The position numbers and the translations under genes were made by a program. Under the pieces are notes generated by a model. That model was not told the origin of the DNA, made no database searches, and was given only the letters and a program-made list of their open reading frames with translations. Shown here piece after piece: positions 43,333 to 56,302 of a stretch of DNA of 64,000 nucleotides; within the stretch, counting starts at the first letter, position 1; each line of letters opens with the position of its first letter. This DNA is from Stereocaulon alpinum (taxonomy: Eukaryota; Ascomycota; Lecanoromycetes; Lecanorales; Stereocaulaceae): contig JAEUBA010000037.1 in assembly GCA_018257865.1 (NCBI GenBank), positions 62,001 through 126,000 of the forward strand. The letters run 5' to 3'.

Positions 43333-45317
43333 TTATACAACATTATGCACCAACCTCATCACCATGTTCTCCTTCCTCGGCGGCGCCGCGTTCTCCAATG
43401 CGTCGAGATCGAATGTCCGCATACCCGTCAACAGATCCATCTGGCTCTTCCTGACGAAGAAGCCACCCTTGTTCCTGCTGAAGACCTTCCAGAATATGAA
43501 GAGGGCGATCACGATGGGTGCGGCAAGGTATGTTTCGAAGAAGGCTTGGGCGTTGGGGCTTCCACCGGGGGGCTGTTGGGAGAGCGTTAGAGGAATGGCA
43601 ATAGAGAAGTACGGTCTTTGGCGGATGACTTACGAATAGAGCGGTGTAGAAGGTCGCAATAAGCGCAATGACGTTCAAGAATAGACCGATGTAGCTACCA
43701 ATGACACCGAATTGGGCCTGGAATGGTAGTTCATCCAAGGTATGGCCCTGGGCTTTCCAGCCCTGGCGGAAGCGAATGTGCGAAAGGCAGATACTGCCCC
43801 AGACGAAGAAGTAGGATAGACCTGAAAGAGAGAGCAACCAGGTGAAGAAGACTGAGCCAGTATGTGCCTCGTTGACGAAAGCCAGGAGTCCGAAAACTAG
43901 CTGGATAATGACACACCAGATGGGGCGGCCCTTGCTGTCAATGTAGGTGAGGAATTTGGGACCCATTCCTCGAGCAGCGAGTGCCTGCATTGTGCGTGTG
44001 GATCCATACGTGCAAGAATTTGCAACGCTAAGTACGGAAATGGTGATCACAGCGTTGAAGACCGAGGGGAGTCCACTAACACCTGCCGTTTGGATGGCCA
44101 GCACGAATGGGGAAGCTTTGGTGTTTGCGCCTGATGAACCGAGGAGACGGGTATCGTTCGATGGTAGGATCAATCCAACGATGAACAGACTGATCACGTA
44201 GAAACCTGTGATACGCCAGAACACCTGCTTGGTGGCTGTGGGGAGCGATTTTCTTGGATCAGCGGCTTCCGCTGCGGCGAGACCAACAAGTTCTGTGCCA
44301 CCGAAGGCGAAGGCGGCAGTCACAAACACGGAACAGAATCCTTTGAAGCCATTCTTGAACGCTCCAGGATCATGCCAGTAGTGGGCGCCTAGATAGCCGC
44401 GATTTACCTTGGAATGGACGCCACCAACATCAACAATGACACCAAAGATGATGAAGCCAATGACTGCTGTTACTTTGATGAGGCCTAGGACGAATTCGAC
44501 TGTGTAGAGGTAGTGTCAGTCATGCTTGTTGTACGCTTATCGGGCTTTGTAGGACAAGGCAAAAAGCGTTCGCAAATACGAACCTTCACCATATCCACGA
44601 ACTCCAAAGATTTGGACTATGATAAGGAGTGTGAGGAAGACAGCGATCCAAACACCAATGTTGATGTCGTCTCGCCAAAACGAAATGGTGATACCGGCAG
44701 CCGTGATTTCGAAGGGTAGAACTGTAAGCCAGCCAATGGCGTAATCCCAGCCCATAGCGAAGCCCCTACGCAATCATGTTATCATTCCACTTCTTTCCGA
44801 CTTCACCAGACTTTGCGCGCATACCATGCTTCATCGATAAATCGACATCCGTAGGTGAAGAAAGCGCCATTGACCGGAAAGAGGACAGCAAGCTCTCCGA
44901 GAGCCTGCACTGTGAACAGTAACATGGCCCCCACGATAATGAAGCCGATCAGCTGCATGAGTCGTTAACGTGCCGCAATGCGATTGCGGGGTTCCAGGAT
45001 TACGTACGACTGAGCCAGGGCCACCATTGTTGAACGCTGAACCTGAGCCAACGAACAAACCAGCACCGATGGAACCGCCTGCCACGTTTGTTGTCAGCCA
45101 TGCTGCATGCGCGCGTTCATATGCTGTTTATTGGTGAGAGCTTACCGATGGCAATCATCTGCATGTGACGGCCCTTGAGGTTGCGAGCGAGCTTGCCATT
45201 CCCAGCCACCTCATTATCGAAGGCAGGTTCGCGATGGTCATGGCTGCCATTGCTGTCGTAGGTGACGTCGTCAAGAGGAACCTTCTCTTTGGTATCCATG
45301 TTAACATGGGTAGCCAT
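43333..45317 (-). CDS. Amino-acid permease (APC/YAT family)
   Basis: A 552-aa plasma-membrane amino-acid/proton symporter of the fungal YAT family. Six exons: 45317-45146, 45078-45008, 44952-44825, 44765-44584, 44499-43634 and 43572-43333; introns are 55-84 bp. After a ~45-residue hydrophilic N-terminus (with NLKGRHMQMIAIGGSIGAGL at TM1), about twelve hydrophobic segments follow. Family strings are GSIGAGLFVGSGSAFNNGGP, LGELAVLFPVNGAFFTY, FVTAAFAFGGTELVGLAAAE, SVANSCTYGSTRTMQALAAR and RPIWCVIIQLVFGLLAFVNE. The C-terminal tail (GGFFVRKSQMDLLTGMRTFD) is the usual cytosolic end. Substrate specificity cannot be read from sequence. GATA-type motifs upstream suggest nitrogen regulation. Confidence 0.95.
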
Positions 45318-45522
45318 GCTGGCAGTGGAGGGGAGGGAGGCAAGGCGATGTCAAGGGGAGGAATAAAGCACACGACCAGAGAAAGGTGTTGTCAGAGGCA
45401 GGAATGGGGAGCAAGGCCGAGATTAAGTAAAGCCGGAGCTGTTAGTGAGCTTAATGAATGATAGAACTAGCTTGTGGAACCCGGTCCAGAGTGCGCATTT
45501 CTCGGGATGGGCGCCTTGGAAG

Positions 45523-45757
45523 AGATAAGGGCATTATTTGATCCAACCTTACCTTACTTTTTGGTTACAGAGCGGTTTAGCTGCATTGACCATTTGACTA
45601 CTGGTAACTTATGACTGGGTAAGGTAGCACTCGCCTACGACTACTCCGCACGGCCGACCCCCCTCTTCACAGTCTAGCGCCCTTTAACGAGCTCTAGCGT
45701 AAGACTTACATTAGTCTGATTAGCTACCTTATCTTACCTTACCTTAGTTACTGATAA
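45523..45757. promoter_or_regulatory. Cluster of GATA-factor motifs
   Basis: AGATAA at 45523-45528, its complement TTATCT at 45729-45734 and TGATAA at 45752-45757 fit the HGATAR consensus of fungal nitrogen GATA factors (AreA/Nit2). They lie 206-440 bp upstream of the permease start. Single motifs are common by chance; the location before a permease is what makes them plausible. Confidence 0.4.
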
Positions 45758-47226
45758 CGCGTGATGCGCAGGTCGCTTCCTTTGCCACGCTAGCTCCACA
45801 CTCCTTGCCCGTACTACGCCCCAATAGGCGCAGCTTCCGATTGTCACGCATCTTCTAGAACGACGTATGGAAGCCCAGCCCGTCTCACGCGATTTGCTAT
45901 CTGTCGTCTCGGCTTTAATGTCGACCAATCAAGGCCATTGCCATCCTGCGAAGTTTGTTAGGCACATGCGGCTTACTCGCTGACTGTCCACGAGTACTTG
46001 ATCTAGGCCAGCTCCGAGACAAAGCGATCCCAGCGATCTGAGCTTCCTGCCAATATTACGCCCCCACGGCTAGTCGTAATCATAAAACCATAGGGCGCCA
46101 AGGCAGACAACCGTATAACGGCAACAAGCAGGCTCAATCACAAGAATTCCTGGAACTCAACGCATGCCAGAAGCATGTGTCAACGGTGAGACCTGCATAG
46201 GTGCGCAAGGGCGTGGGTGGAGCCAGCATAGATGATGATGAAACACGAACCCACGGATGCCATGTAAGAAGTTCGGATGTCTACGGCCTTCCTATTTGGG
46301 AGAGGCGTATACGACGGCTTGGCGGCTACTTGTCCCGACCTCTCGGTTCCACATCGCACATGGTACGGACGAGAAAGTGGCGACCATTGCGTTCCATGAG
46401 GGATGTCATCTACATCATAAATAGTAGTACGTACGTCCATTCCTTCGGCCCTATAGCAATCAGAATTGAGGGTATTACTGTTTTGAGGATTGCTTGCGTG
46501 CGAAGTTCATTCGCTCTGCTCCAATGCGACCAATAAAGCCTCGGCTGATGCAGCCTAGGATCATCAATCACTCGGTCTGTGGCATTTGCTTTTTGTTGTC
46601 CATGAGGTGTGGGTGAGTATTCGGTACTGGCTGTGGGATCCTGCTCGCACGCCTGGCAGGAGATCACGATCTTATATCATGGAGTCGTAAGCTGATTTTC
46701 ACTCAGCTTTCATTCGGATCAACCGAAGATCCGTCCACCGTCAATCCCAGTAGGACTTTATATTTCCTAGTGGCCATGCCTGCATGCTTCATGTGATTGC
46801 TCGAGATCTTGCGCACCAATGCAGTCAAAGATGCGGCCTTCGAATCCTCACATATTCCGAAGCGGCTGACTTTATAGGATGCCTTAATCCTAGAGCCTTC
46901 CAAGGACATGCCAATAATCCATGTCCAAACGCGGTCTTTTCGGAGACTTTTTCTTGGAGATCTCGGTCTCATCAAGCAAGACTGTAACATTCAACAAATG
47001 AAAAGCTTGATACTTATCTCTTTGCTGTGAAGCTTTGTGGCTGCTAGCCTTCCATCGGCCTCCAACTTTTGCCTCTTCTTGTTTTGTCGACATTGCAGCT
47101 GGAAACCCCACTTCTGATGGTCCCACTGTTCCTTTTGTTGAGATTTCGATATATGCAACGTTCCATGATCAATAACTAAGGCATGCCTGATGACAATGAA
47201 AGGCCTTTTGAGCGAGATTCAACGTC

Positions 47227-47240
47227 TAGGGTTAGGGTTA
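47227..47240. repeat. Short telomere-like repeat (TTAGGG type)
   Basis: A 14-base string TAGGGTTAGGGTTA equals just over two units of the canonical fungal telomere repeat, inside a gene desert. It is too short to indicate an old chromosome end on its own. Confidence 0.6.
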
Positions 47241-48546
47241 CAGAATCATCGTTGAGATCAATTGCCTCTTTTGACCATCAGCGTTATAGCCTCGATACAG
47301 ACCAAGTCAGATCGTGACGCCAGACGAGGACTTCATACGCCATTGAACGCTCGGATTGTTCCTTTTCCCCCTTCAACATCTGAGCACAGTCCTCCAGATG
47401 CTAGCGGAGTGTCCCACAACCCCTTATATTTCGGACGAAATATAATCCACCACATGTACAATGACTGGGAACACTAACCCCAGAAAGCATAATCGGGACA
47501 GCTCCTTGACCGCCAACCACGCCAGATAATAACGAAGCGCAATGACACCAAAGCCACGAACCCTGGACAAGGCCTCATCAATAGCATCCACACCCTCGAC
47601 TCTACCACAACATACATCCCCCCACCATCCACACACCTAGCGCTTCTCACACCCAAGAAGATAACACCTCAGCACCAAAGCAGCTACACTAGACTCCTTC
47701 GAACGATCCACAAGTTCAACCTTACGACTACCCAACACCCCAACATCTACCCCATCCACTCGTCCCTCACCCTCGACTTCCTAACAACACTATACCCGAC
47801 CACCACCGAACGTGACAAGCCTAGTACTCGCTTCGAACAACAACCTCGCGTAGCGGTGAACGCCAAGAGCAAGTGATTGAATACTGCATCGAGTGCAGCT
47901 GAGACTGTAGGGGAAGTTGAAAAATCACAGCCACATCTACTGTGGCCTGTCATTGGGCGCACTCATTCCTCCCAACGAACGCAAAAGCTAACATTCACTC
48001 TGATCTTGGAGTCATTTCATCGTGTAAGCCCCTAGCACTTGTAGCTTTCAAATGCGGTTTGAAATTAGTATCAGGGTGTGAGGTTGCGGCTTGAGGGAGA
48101 GGATACAGTGTTGTTGGTAGGAATCCAGATAAAGGTAGCTTGTGGAAATACTGTACAGCCGCTGTACGTACCGTAGCACGGAATGCAGAAAAAGCATGTA
48201 GGTAGTCTGCTATGTTCATCAAAGACCTAGGTCCTCATCTTATTTGAGTTTGAATGGTTTTTTATTAATTCAATGTGAGAAAGCTATTATAGCTATATTT
48301 CTTCGGAACATGGCTTGTCGTGATTCTAATAGTACATGTATATGCTCACTGCTGCGAGCGTGAGAGCTAAAGATGTAGCATTCAAAAGGTGTCAGAGCGC
48401 TGACCACCACGCTGAAACGCTGAGATCTGAAAGGAGGGATGGATCCACTATTAAACGCATATAGCTCGTCCACTTTACTCAGACTGAGGGACCCCACCAA
48501 TCGCAGGGTTTCTGCTCCTATTCGTACAATCTACTTCCCATGCTCT

Positions 48547-51500
48547 TTAACATTCAAGTGCTTGTATCTCGTCTCCTGATTTCGTTTCCTCCACAGGTGC
48601 CGACTGTTCCCTCTCGGCGTAGATTTTCTCCTTCTGTACTTGAGCAGCTTGCAGGCAGTCGATGTAGGTTCGGAACTTCACAATCTCACGGAGGAGATAT
48701 GAGGATTTGCGTTCCCAGTTCGACATTGCTCTTGTGGCGTTCGGATGGCGGGGCGAGAACTGTACAAATCCAGTCAATCGCTGCCAGGGAGGGAAGAAGT
48801 AAAGAGAGGAACTTACTGCAAGTAGCATTGCCGCCCTCAGTTCATTGTGCTTTTCCAAATCGTCCGTGATATTCTGCACATACGTCAAGAGGTTCTTGAG
48901 CTGATCCACTTCCATTAAAACACTGGCGACAAGGCTCTGCGGTGGTGGCGTCCAATCAGTGACCATCACTCTATCCCCTGGCAGCCTTGCCCGGTAGGCA
49001 CCTTGGTCTATCGAACTTCTGGTACTTCTGATCGAGCTTTGTAGGCTCGGTCTAGCGCCCGTGCTGGCAACAGCGGACGTCGACATGTTACGTTCGGCAT
49101 TCAGAAGTGAGACGTTGATGACGCACTCACTCCAACCATATTCGATGTTGCTAATACCGCCTACCATAGGCTCTTTGGAAAGACGAGCACTCCAGTAATT
49201 GGCGGTTGAGACAAACTCCTTCACGATCTCCGGCGTACCGACTTGAAAGAAGTGGACGGCACCTGTGGGAAGTGACAGTGCCCAGACGTGGGGCCTGGCC
49301 TTTGAGTAGCCGGGTGGTGGAAGTGCGCTTGCGATCGTATGACGGAGAAGGAAAGTTCCCAGTGTCTCGGCGCTGTCAGCCCAATTACCACCTCCGACAA
49401 CGCCACCTGATGCCTTTTGGTTCTTAGCTTTCTGGCGGAGGGACTTTGCGTTCATGTGGAAGGAGAACAGGCGCATGTAGCCTTTCTCGATGACGGCAAA
49501 GCTATCAACCCAATTGCGGTCTTTCGCCTTCTTTTCCACCGCCTCCAGGTGATACTTGTGCTTGAGCATGCCTTCCTTGGCCCACGGTGCTCCAGCCAGC
49601 TCGAGGCTCTCATCTTCAAGGAGTGGAGCGGCGCGTAAGGGTTCATCTTCACCACCTACTCCTTCTTCTCGGATGATGGCTTGACTGAGGGCATTGGCGA
49701 ACCCGATTGATTGCTTGTAGTCCCCGTGGGGATAGTTGTTGGCGAAGGAGTCAATGGACAGTGACGTTTGCGTCTTCCCAAAAGATGAGAATTTGCTCCA
49801 TGCACTCGTTATTGAAGGCGTGGTGACTGAAGATTGTTCATCGAAACTCGACCTGCGGCTTGAGGCCACAGTAGAAGTTGGATAGAGACGAGGCCTTGAT
49901 CTATTTTTTGATTGCCATTTGCCAGCACCAAGTCTATTTTCGGATGCCCGCCCTCTGCTGTAGCTTATGTTCTCAGAGCCCGTCTTGCTGAGGACACTAG
50001 GGGTGCGACGCAGCATACTGTTGGTCATGGCTGAGAGACTATGAGAGGGCTGAGGTGCTTCTGGAGCAGCCTCTTTGTTCTCAGCCCCATGAAGTGGTAG
50101 AGGTTCTTGGCGTATCGAGTTGTAAAAGTCCTTGAGAACAATCTCAACCTGATTCTCCCAGGTGCTCAACTTGCCATGGAATGGCGTCTTCACCAATGGC
50201 CCGGTATCACCGAGCGAGGTGTTGAAGTCCAGGGGCGATTGTGGCGGTGTAGATGCATAGACAGTCTGATCGGACGGCCGCTGTGACAGTCTATAGCTAG
50301 GGCGTTGACCCTCGAATGAGCGCCGTGGCTCTGGTGCCTCGTGAAAAGCAGGCGACTTGACGCTTGCGCACGAAGAGTCTGCCCACGGTCTGGCTGGAGG
50401 AAGTGTAGAAGCTCGTGCGTTTGTGAAGGCATCCGGAGCAGCATCTATCACAACGCGGCGAACTGTCGGTAGGATGTTCTTGAGGAATTGCTGCCTTGTC
50501 ATCTTCGTTTCAATCTCGGCTTGATGCAAGTCTGTGTTGAGGAGAAGGACGGAGTAGCAAATGGTGTGCACAACATCTGCGAAATGTTAGCTTTGCCACC
50601 AGAGATACTTGGGAATGTGCTTACCTGAAGCCTTGAAGCCATGGTTAGGATTGCAGGCACACCAGCGCGTTGAGAAAGCATCAAGTATACGATCAACTTG
50701 CTGTGCTTCTCCTTTCAGATAAAGTCTGCCACACAGACCTCGCAAGGCAGCTAATATGTTGAGGTTCTGCCACTCGAAGAGCTCCATATATGCCTGCCGT
50801 ATTCGTGTACGTTCCAGACCTGGCTCACCAAGCCAAGCGGCTGCCATGGACTTAGGTGCCAACGATTCATCGCCATCATAAAGTTGTTTTGCCTGTACAC
50901 GGTTCGCAACGGTTGGTTGCGTGGGGTCCAACTCAATACTGAGCTTGTGCGCTACATCCTCAGCTGTTGGTTCAGGGAAGTGGATATCACCATTCACGTT
51001 CGACGAAGGCAAGGTGGAGAAGGCAGACTGGTAGTCACTGACTGGCGAGACCTCATTGTGTTCGATTGGAAGAGTGATGTCCGACTTGTGAAGCCCTTCT
51101 TCGGAGCTGGATGACTGCAGCCATAGGCGGTCCGCGTCCTTAGTAAACGCTGGTGCAGATGCCTGCTTGGTAACTTGCGCTGGTGTTAGCCAATCTCTCG
51201 GTTCTGACTTCGAATGTGTGGCATTTGAAGGACGGGGAGACGCAGGCACATTGCCGTTAAGCGTCGACAGGACGGTCCGATCTCTGGGTGAGTCAATTGA
51301 GCGCTGAGGAGTCGGCTCTGCCCCTTCTCTAGATCTCGTCTGCCGCCTTGCGTTCTCTTTGCGGAACTTCATGTCTATTGGAATGCTCGTCGGCGCCTGA
51401 TCGAGCCTCACGGATTCGTGACGTGAGAGACCAAGATCGTCAGCAACCCCAGGTAATCTGGTCTCGTTGCTACTATCGTCATGGAAAAAGGAGTTGTCGT

Positions 51501-53313
51501 GAGATTTGGAAGAAGTCCTTTCGTTAAACTTGAGGTGGAGCCTTTCGGTAAAGGTTTCCCGTTTCGGCCCCGGTACGTCGCGTGGTTGACGCAGAGGGTC
51601 ATTGAAGCCCGCATCTTGCCTTGTATCATAGTCTAGATGGACACGGTCTGCAGATCCTTTGGCTTGTAGAGTATGAGTCTGCAATGGAACATTATCGTAC
51701 TCGGATGTTCCTGCAAATTGCCGGGCATCGGAACGCACGGGGTTATCGAGATAGGGGTTCATCACTTGGCGTAGGCTACTGACAGGGCTTCGCTGAGCTG
51801 AGTCTATGGCAGTTCTATTGGACTGCAAATATGGGAGACTTGGAGGTGGCATGCTCTCGCAGACAGACTTCTTCCGCCTCCGGAAGAATGACGAAGGCTT
51901 CTTAACCAATGGTGCCTGCATAGCTTCTTGCGTAGGATGGCAGAGCTCATCTGATGGAGATGATTTGGTCAATTTGTGAGGAGACGCAACACCCTCTCGA
52001 CTATTCGCCCGCGTGCCACCTCTGCCACCTCCAGAAGGTATCTGCGGTGCTTGCGAGTCGCTATGGGCAGTTGCCGGACCCCTCGATGAGCCAAAGACTC
52101 TCCTGAAAAAGCCTGGTCGATCTCTTGCAGTATCTTTAGCGGAGATGCTGTTCTCCACCCTATGTGCCATCAATGGCTCCGAGTATTGTCTGACTGGGCT
52201 AGTGTTCCTCGACCTCATGAACGTTGGCAGTGGCTGAACCTGTCTCGATCCGCGTCTACCACTCCACGTGTTGGCATTGACAGGCATAGGAGCATCCCAA
52301 GCGAGGTTATCAGTTTTCTTTTTCCTACCCATGTAGCTTTTGGAGGACTTGTTGCTGTTCTTGCGCTGTGGTATCGTGACTACTGGAGTTGCATGCGCCG
52401 GCTGTAGTGGAAACAGAGCCGTGCGGTCCTTCCGTGGTCCTGCCGGTACTGTAGGTGTAGGAGCAGCCTCGAGATCATCGTAGAATGTAGGCTGTGAAAG
52501 GCCGCTTGGCAATGGCGGTTGTGTGCTGGAGCTTAAAGTAGAATGTGGAAGCCTCTGCCTATCCCCCTGGTCAAAGCTGGCAGAGCGGCGCCCAATAGAA
52601 TGTGGGAACCGCGATGGTCCAGCCATTTGTCCAAAATCGACACTGGATGCTCCGCTGCTTTTGCTGCTTTTCCTTCCACTACGCGATGATGACCCTGCCC
52701 CTCCCGTCCCTAGCTGTAATGCTGAGAAAGCCTCTGCACTCGTAGCATCTGCTGCTTCTCCTTCCACATGTATGCTGTTTATGCGACTGAGGGCAGACTG
52801 AAAATTTGTGCTGCTGTTGCTGCGACGGCCTCGAGGGAAGGGGTTGGTGGGTCGAATAGGTAAGTCCTCAGGTGGGAAGGAGAATTCGGAATTGATGGAT
52901 GAGTGTCCATGTCGGTGGGCGTTGTTTGGGGGCGATGTCACATCCGGGCCTGCGGACAACTGTGGACGATCTCTGGAAGACGAAAAGAGACTCGATTGAT
53001 CCGGATTGAGAGACATAAGCATATTGTCCACCACAGAATGCCGGGCGTTGTCAGTCAAAGAGAGATCATGCGAGATTCTTCCGTCTGGGACACTGTCGTC
53101 TGCAGCACTCCTTGCATTATTTTCGATGTATGTCTCATGTGGAAGTCCTCGATGGGCCTTTGCTGCACGCTTTGTCCTAACTTTATTTCGTGGTGCCTGG
53201 GGCGCGGAGTTGTTGACGTTGCGTTGAGGAGCTGCAGATCTGAGGCTTAGCGGTGGGGGAGGGCTTGTACGTTGCATTGAAGGAGCTGGCGTGTCCTTGC
53301 GGTTTATCATCAT
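48547..53313 (-). CDS. Arf guanine-nucleotide exchange factor, Sec7-PH (Syt1/EFA6-like)
   Basis: A 1553-aa protein in three exons, 53313-50625, 50576-48817 and 48759-48547. The first ~770 residues are Ser/Pro/Arg-rich and disordered. The Sec7 domain (~780-970) includes the catalytic loop KGEAQQVDRILDAF with Glu869, the NPNHGFKAS-DVVHTICYSVLLLNTDLH helix spanning the first intron, and KMTRQQFLKNILPTVRR. It should catalyse GDP/GTP exchange on Arf GTPases. A second disordered stretch is followed by a PH domain (~1230-1380: KEGMLKHKYHLEAVEKKAKD, NWVDSFAVIEKGYMRLFSF, HFFQVGTPEIVKEFVSTANY) and a helical C-terminus. Sec7 plus PH matches fungal Syt1 and animal EFA6/PSD. Introns are 48 and 57 bp; the second is stopless and in frame, so the exact C-terminal form is uncertain by 19 residues. 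Confidence 0.92.
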
Positions 53314-54745
53314 CGCTGTTGTGGCACGAGCTCCCCCAATGCGCCAGTGCTACCGCTAGACTCGGTACAACTTAATGAGGGCTACCGGAGCCCATCGACT
53401 GATGGGAGGGACGGCACAGTGTGAAGCAATGACCCAATTACTCACCCGCCAATATAGACATACAAAGCTCAAAGAAAAGCTTCTCAAGCCCCGGGCAAGC
53501 GTCGAAACTGGATTGGTTAAGGATCGTTGACGTGGGGTTATATTAAAGGGGGTACTCCCGGTGTGTGGGCTGATGGCGTGGTACGGAGTAGTTCTAGCTA
53601 AAATGAGCACAAATGAGAGTGCGCCAGCAGGGATATCTTTGGTCTATTCCAGGAATTCCAGGAATTTTCACCAGTCCCAGATACCCGGATGATCGTTTAC
53701 GGCTTTCAAGAGGCTACGTTCATTATTGACTTAGATGTTGGGCAACCAAAACAGCACGGCATGGCGCCGATAACGTGTTCCTGATTGAACGGCGCCACGT
53801 CCCGCAACCCCCCTGCAGCAGTTCAGCACTTTAAGAGCTAAATCTCAACTAATCTACGAATGAGGTCCACCAGCTTCGGTTGAATGACTTGCTGCATACA
53901 TTATTCAAAGCTCGAATCGAACTTGGAATTGCTGCACCTTCTCAATCAAGTCATGCGAGTTCAAGGGGTTGTGACTTGCGTCTCCAACTTTTTCAAATCT
54001 CGATCCATGGCACAGACCTTTCATTGGGCCAATCATGTGAGCTCGGACCCTGACGCTAAGATCCCAAACATGGATTCTTATGGCCTCGCTTAAAGGTGCT
54101 GTTTCATCTGATAAAGGAATGGCAAGCTTTTATACTTCCCACAAACATACCGCACAGAAACTTGTTTTCGATGGCAAGAAAATGACCTGCTTGTGTCACC
54201 ACTACTACTATCGTATGCTCGTCTATGATGATTATGATGGTTGATGAGTCTTTCGAGAAGCCAGCTTTGACTGGAGCCTGTTAATGGTGGTGTCGCAGTA
54301 ACGGTAATTCACCGCACCGCTGGCTTGGCGGTTGCACTAAGTGCGCCGCTCAATCGTGACTCGTCCATCATGAAGCCACTCATTGTCAGCTGCCTCAAAG
54401 CACAATGACAAGCAATGAGGCTGAGCCTTTACAAGGCTATTATATTGGCATGGCCATCCTCTCTCCTCAGTATGTCTTCCGCATGTGTGTACATTGTTTT
54501 CTCTGTCTGTATCTATCTATCCACCATATCTCTTGTGCCTATAACCTGATATATCTGTCCAAAACAGCGATCTCTTAGCTGCGCATGTCCTTTATCTTGC
54601 ACTTTCTGCTTGGTGTAATAATTAGTACCGGGCGTCTTTGAAGAACTACCTACTTATCATTGGGTATCATCTGCTTGAAGTAAGAGCAGAAACCCCTTAT
54701 CTCAATAATTTACCTTAACAAACGTTCAACCCCCCCACTACAAAC
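53314..54745. other. Divergent intergenic region
   Basis: 1.4 kb between the starts of the Arf-GEF gene (-) and the unknown protein gene (+). It has a CT-rich, TATC-repeat-containing stretch at about 54470-54570, likely promoter or 5' UTR of the plus-strand gene. I see no gene. Confidence 0.6.
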
Positions 54746-56302
54746 ATGGCAGACCCCCTCAACATAGCAAACGTCACAGCCCAATGGCTCGCCGTCCTGA
54801 TAACAGCGATAGGTCTCGGCTCCCTAGTAACCCAAATAGACGCCTACAGATCTCTCCTCGACCCCTTCCACGACAACCGTGGCCCGGCATGTCTAGGCCC
54901 CTGGTCCGACAACGACGACGATTTCCGCTCCCACTTATACATCAAGAAACCAATTCCCTGCGGACCTGTATTCACCGGAAAATACACCCAAGGTCTCTGC
55001 GGCCTGAACATTATCCACGTCAGTCGGAAACCAGTGGGGCAGGTAGGGAGGGCATCATGGACTAAGATTCTAGAAATCTTTCATCCGGAGTCATTGAATC
55101 CACAACCAGTCCTCATGACGGAAGGCAAGCTTCGGGAAGGTAGTGAAGCCTCCTCAATCATCTCAATGAATTCATCATGGAAGGCCAGAATACCGACCCA
55201 GTCGTTAGAAAAGCACAGAGACAAAGCCTGCACGACAATGACCAGAACAGCATTCATCACCTGTCTAGTCCTAGCCAACGCCTACCAAATCTACAAACAT
55301 TCCGGCGCCGCTGGTCTTCGCGTCGCTTACTCCGGCTACACTGGCATTTGGGAACTGCAATGGCCGCTTGGCGGCTCAGCCGATGTGGAATTCTTCCCGC
55401 TCGATAGCCATGATCCAGCGCAAGAGATGCATCCGCGCACGTTTAAGAGGAGAGTAGATAAGTGCATTCTGATGTTGATGGGCGTGATTCAAGGTACGGC
55501 AGTGGGCAAGCTGGGTTTTCCAGAACCGAAAGATTCCGGTTGCTCGGTACTTGAGTTCCATAAGAATGGATTTATCGCTCATGGGAAAACTACGCATCTC
55601 TATAACATGATGGGAGGGAATTATTACGATGTCGACTATCTCCTTCGACGACCTTTCCCTTCCGGCGGCAAAGCTCCGGAGCAGGCGTTGAAATTGTTGA
55701 TCCCGACGCCGGAACTCGATATCAATCGCAAGGCAGTCAAACCCTGGGACCACGACCAGCAGTCTTCGTGCGTCTATGTGCCGGAGAGGGAGCAACGTGT
55801 ACTAGCGGCCGCTCTCGACTCTCTACCCTGGAGTCCGCTATCTTGGTCCGTGCATCGTGGTATGCAATGCCTGCTCGTAGCCTACGGCGCAGCTACCATG
55901 AATGCATACAGACCCGCCCTCGCGCGGACACTTCAAGAAGCCGTCAAAGACAATCCCAAAGCACTCGAGGCGGCGGGATGGAAGCCTAATTTCGTCCGCG
56001 ATTATATGGCTGATACAGCAGCCGCAAGTGTGGTTATGGATGGTGGCGATAGCGGCGACAGTGTCCGTATAGTTACAGCCGCGGCGCTTTTACTGTGGAA
56101 AGGGAGCGAAGAGGGGCTTGATCAGACGGGGTTCTGGAGGAGCATGGTGGGGAAGAGTAGTCATGTGGAAGAGGTGGATGCGAATACATTGCTTGAACCT
56201 GGTGTTGTTATTGCACTAACAAAACTGTTTGTGCTGGAATGGAGTAATGAGCTGGATCATAAGCTTTATGAGGATTTGCCGTTGGAGATGCTGGTTGCTT
56301 AG
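54746..56302 (+). CDS. Conserved-looking fungal protein of unknown function
   Basis: A 518-aa intronless protein. Residues ~11-33 (AQWLAVLITAIGLGSLVTQI) form a probable N-terminal membrane segment or anchor without a clear cleavage site. The rest looks soluble, with LGPWSDNDDDFRSHLYIKKP, SGYTGIWELQWPLGG and LYNMMGGNYYDVDYLLRRP as distinctive stretches and a Leu/Ala-rich helical C-terminus. The pattern resembles a widespread filamentous-fungal family whose function I do not know. The start ATG is the first in the frame, and the sequence just upstream is pyrimidine/A-rich as expected for a 5' UTR. It is convergent with the metallopeptidase-like gene, with only 53 bp between stops. Confidence 0.8.
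   Translation: MADPLNIANVTAQWLAVLITAIGLGSLVTQIDAYRSLLDPFHDNRGPACLGPWSDNDDDFRSHLYIKKPIPCGPVFTGKYTQGLCGLNIIHVSRKPVGQVGRASWTKILEIFHPESLNPQPVLMTEGKLREGSEASSIISMNSSWKARIPTQSLEKHRDKACTTMTRTAFITCLVLANAYQIYKHSGAAGLRVAYSGYTGIWELQWPLGGSADVEFFPLDSHDPAQEMHPRTFKRRVDKCILMLMGVIQGTAVGKLGFPEPKDSGCSVLEFHKNGFIAHGKTTHLYNMMGGNYYDVDYLLRRPFPSGGKAPEQALKLLIPTPELDINRKAVKPWDHDQQSSCVYVPEREQRVLAAALDSLPWSPLSWSVHRGMQCLLVAYGAATMNAYRPALARTLQEAVKDNPKALEAAGWKPNFVRDYMADTAAASVVMDGGDSGDSVRIVTAAALLLWKGSEEGLDQTGFWRSMVGKSSHVEEVDANTLLEPGVVIALTKLFVLEWSNELDHKLYEDLPLEMLVA

Larger units (their letters stand above)
45318..48546. other. Gene desert upstream of the permease
   Basis: About 3.2 kb with no supported gene. It contains the permease upstream region with GATA motifs (45523-45757), CTTACC-rich repeats around 45540-45745, and a short telomere-like string at 47227-47240. 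A 67-codon ATG frame on the minus strand (from 47093, MSTKQEEAKVGG...) and the frame at 46703-46990 are too weak to call. Confidence 0.5.

Noticed and set aside
49206..49638. Plus-strand frames across the Arf-GEF PH region
   Set aside because: Shadows of the minus-strand PH-domain coding frame with no independent motif.
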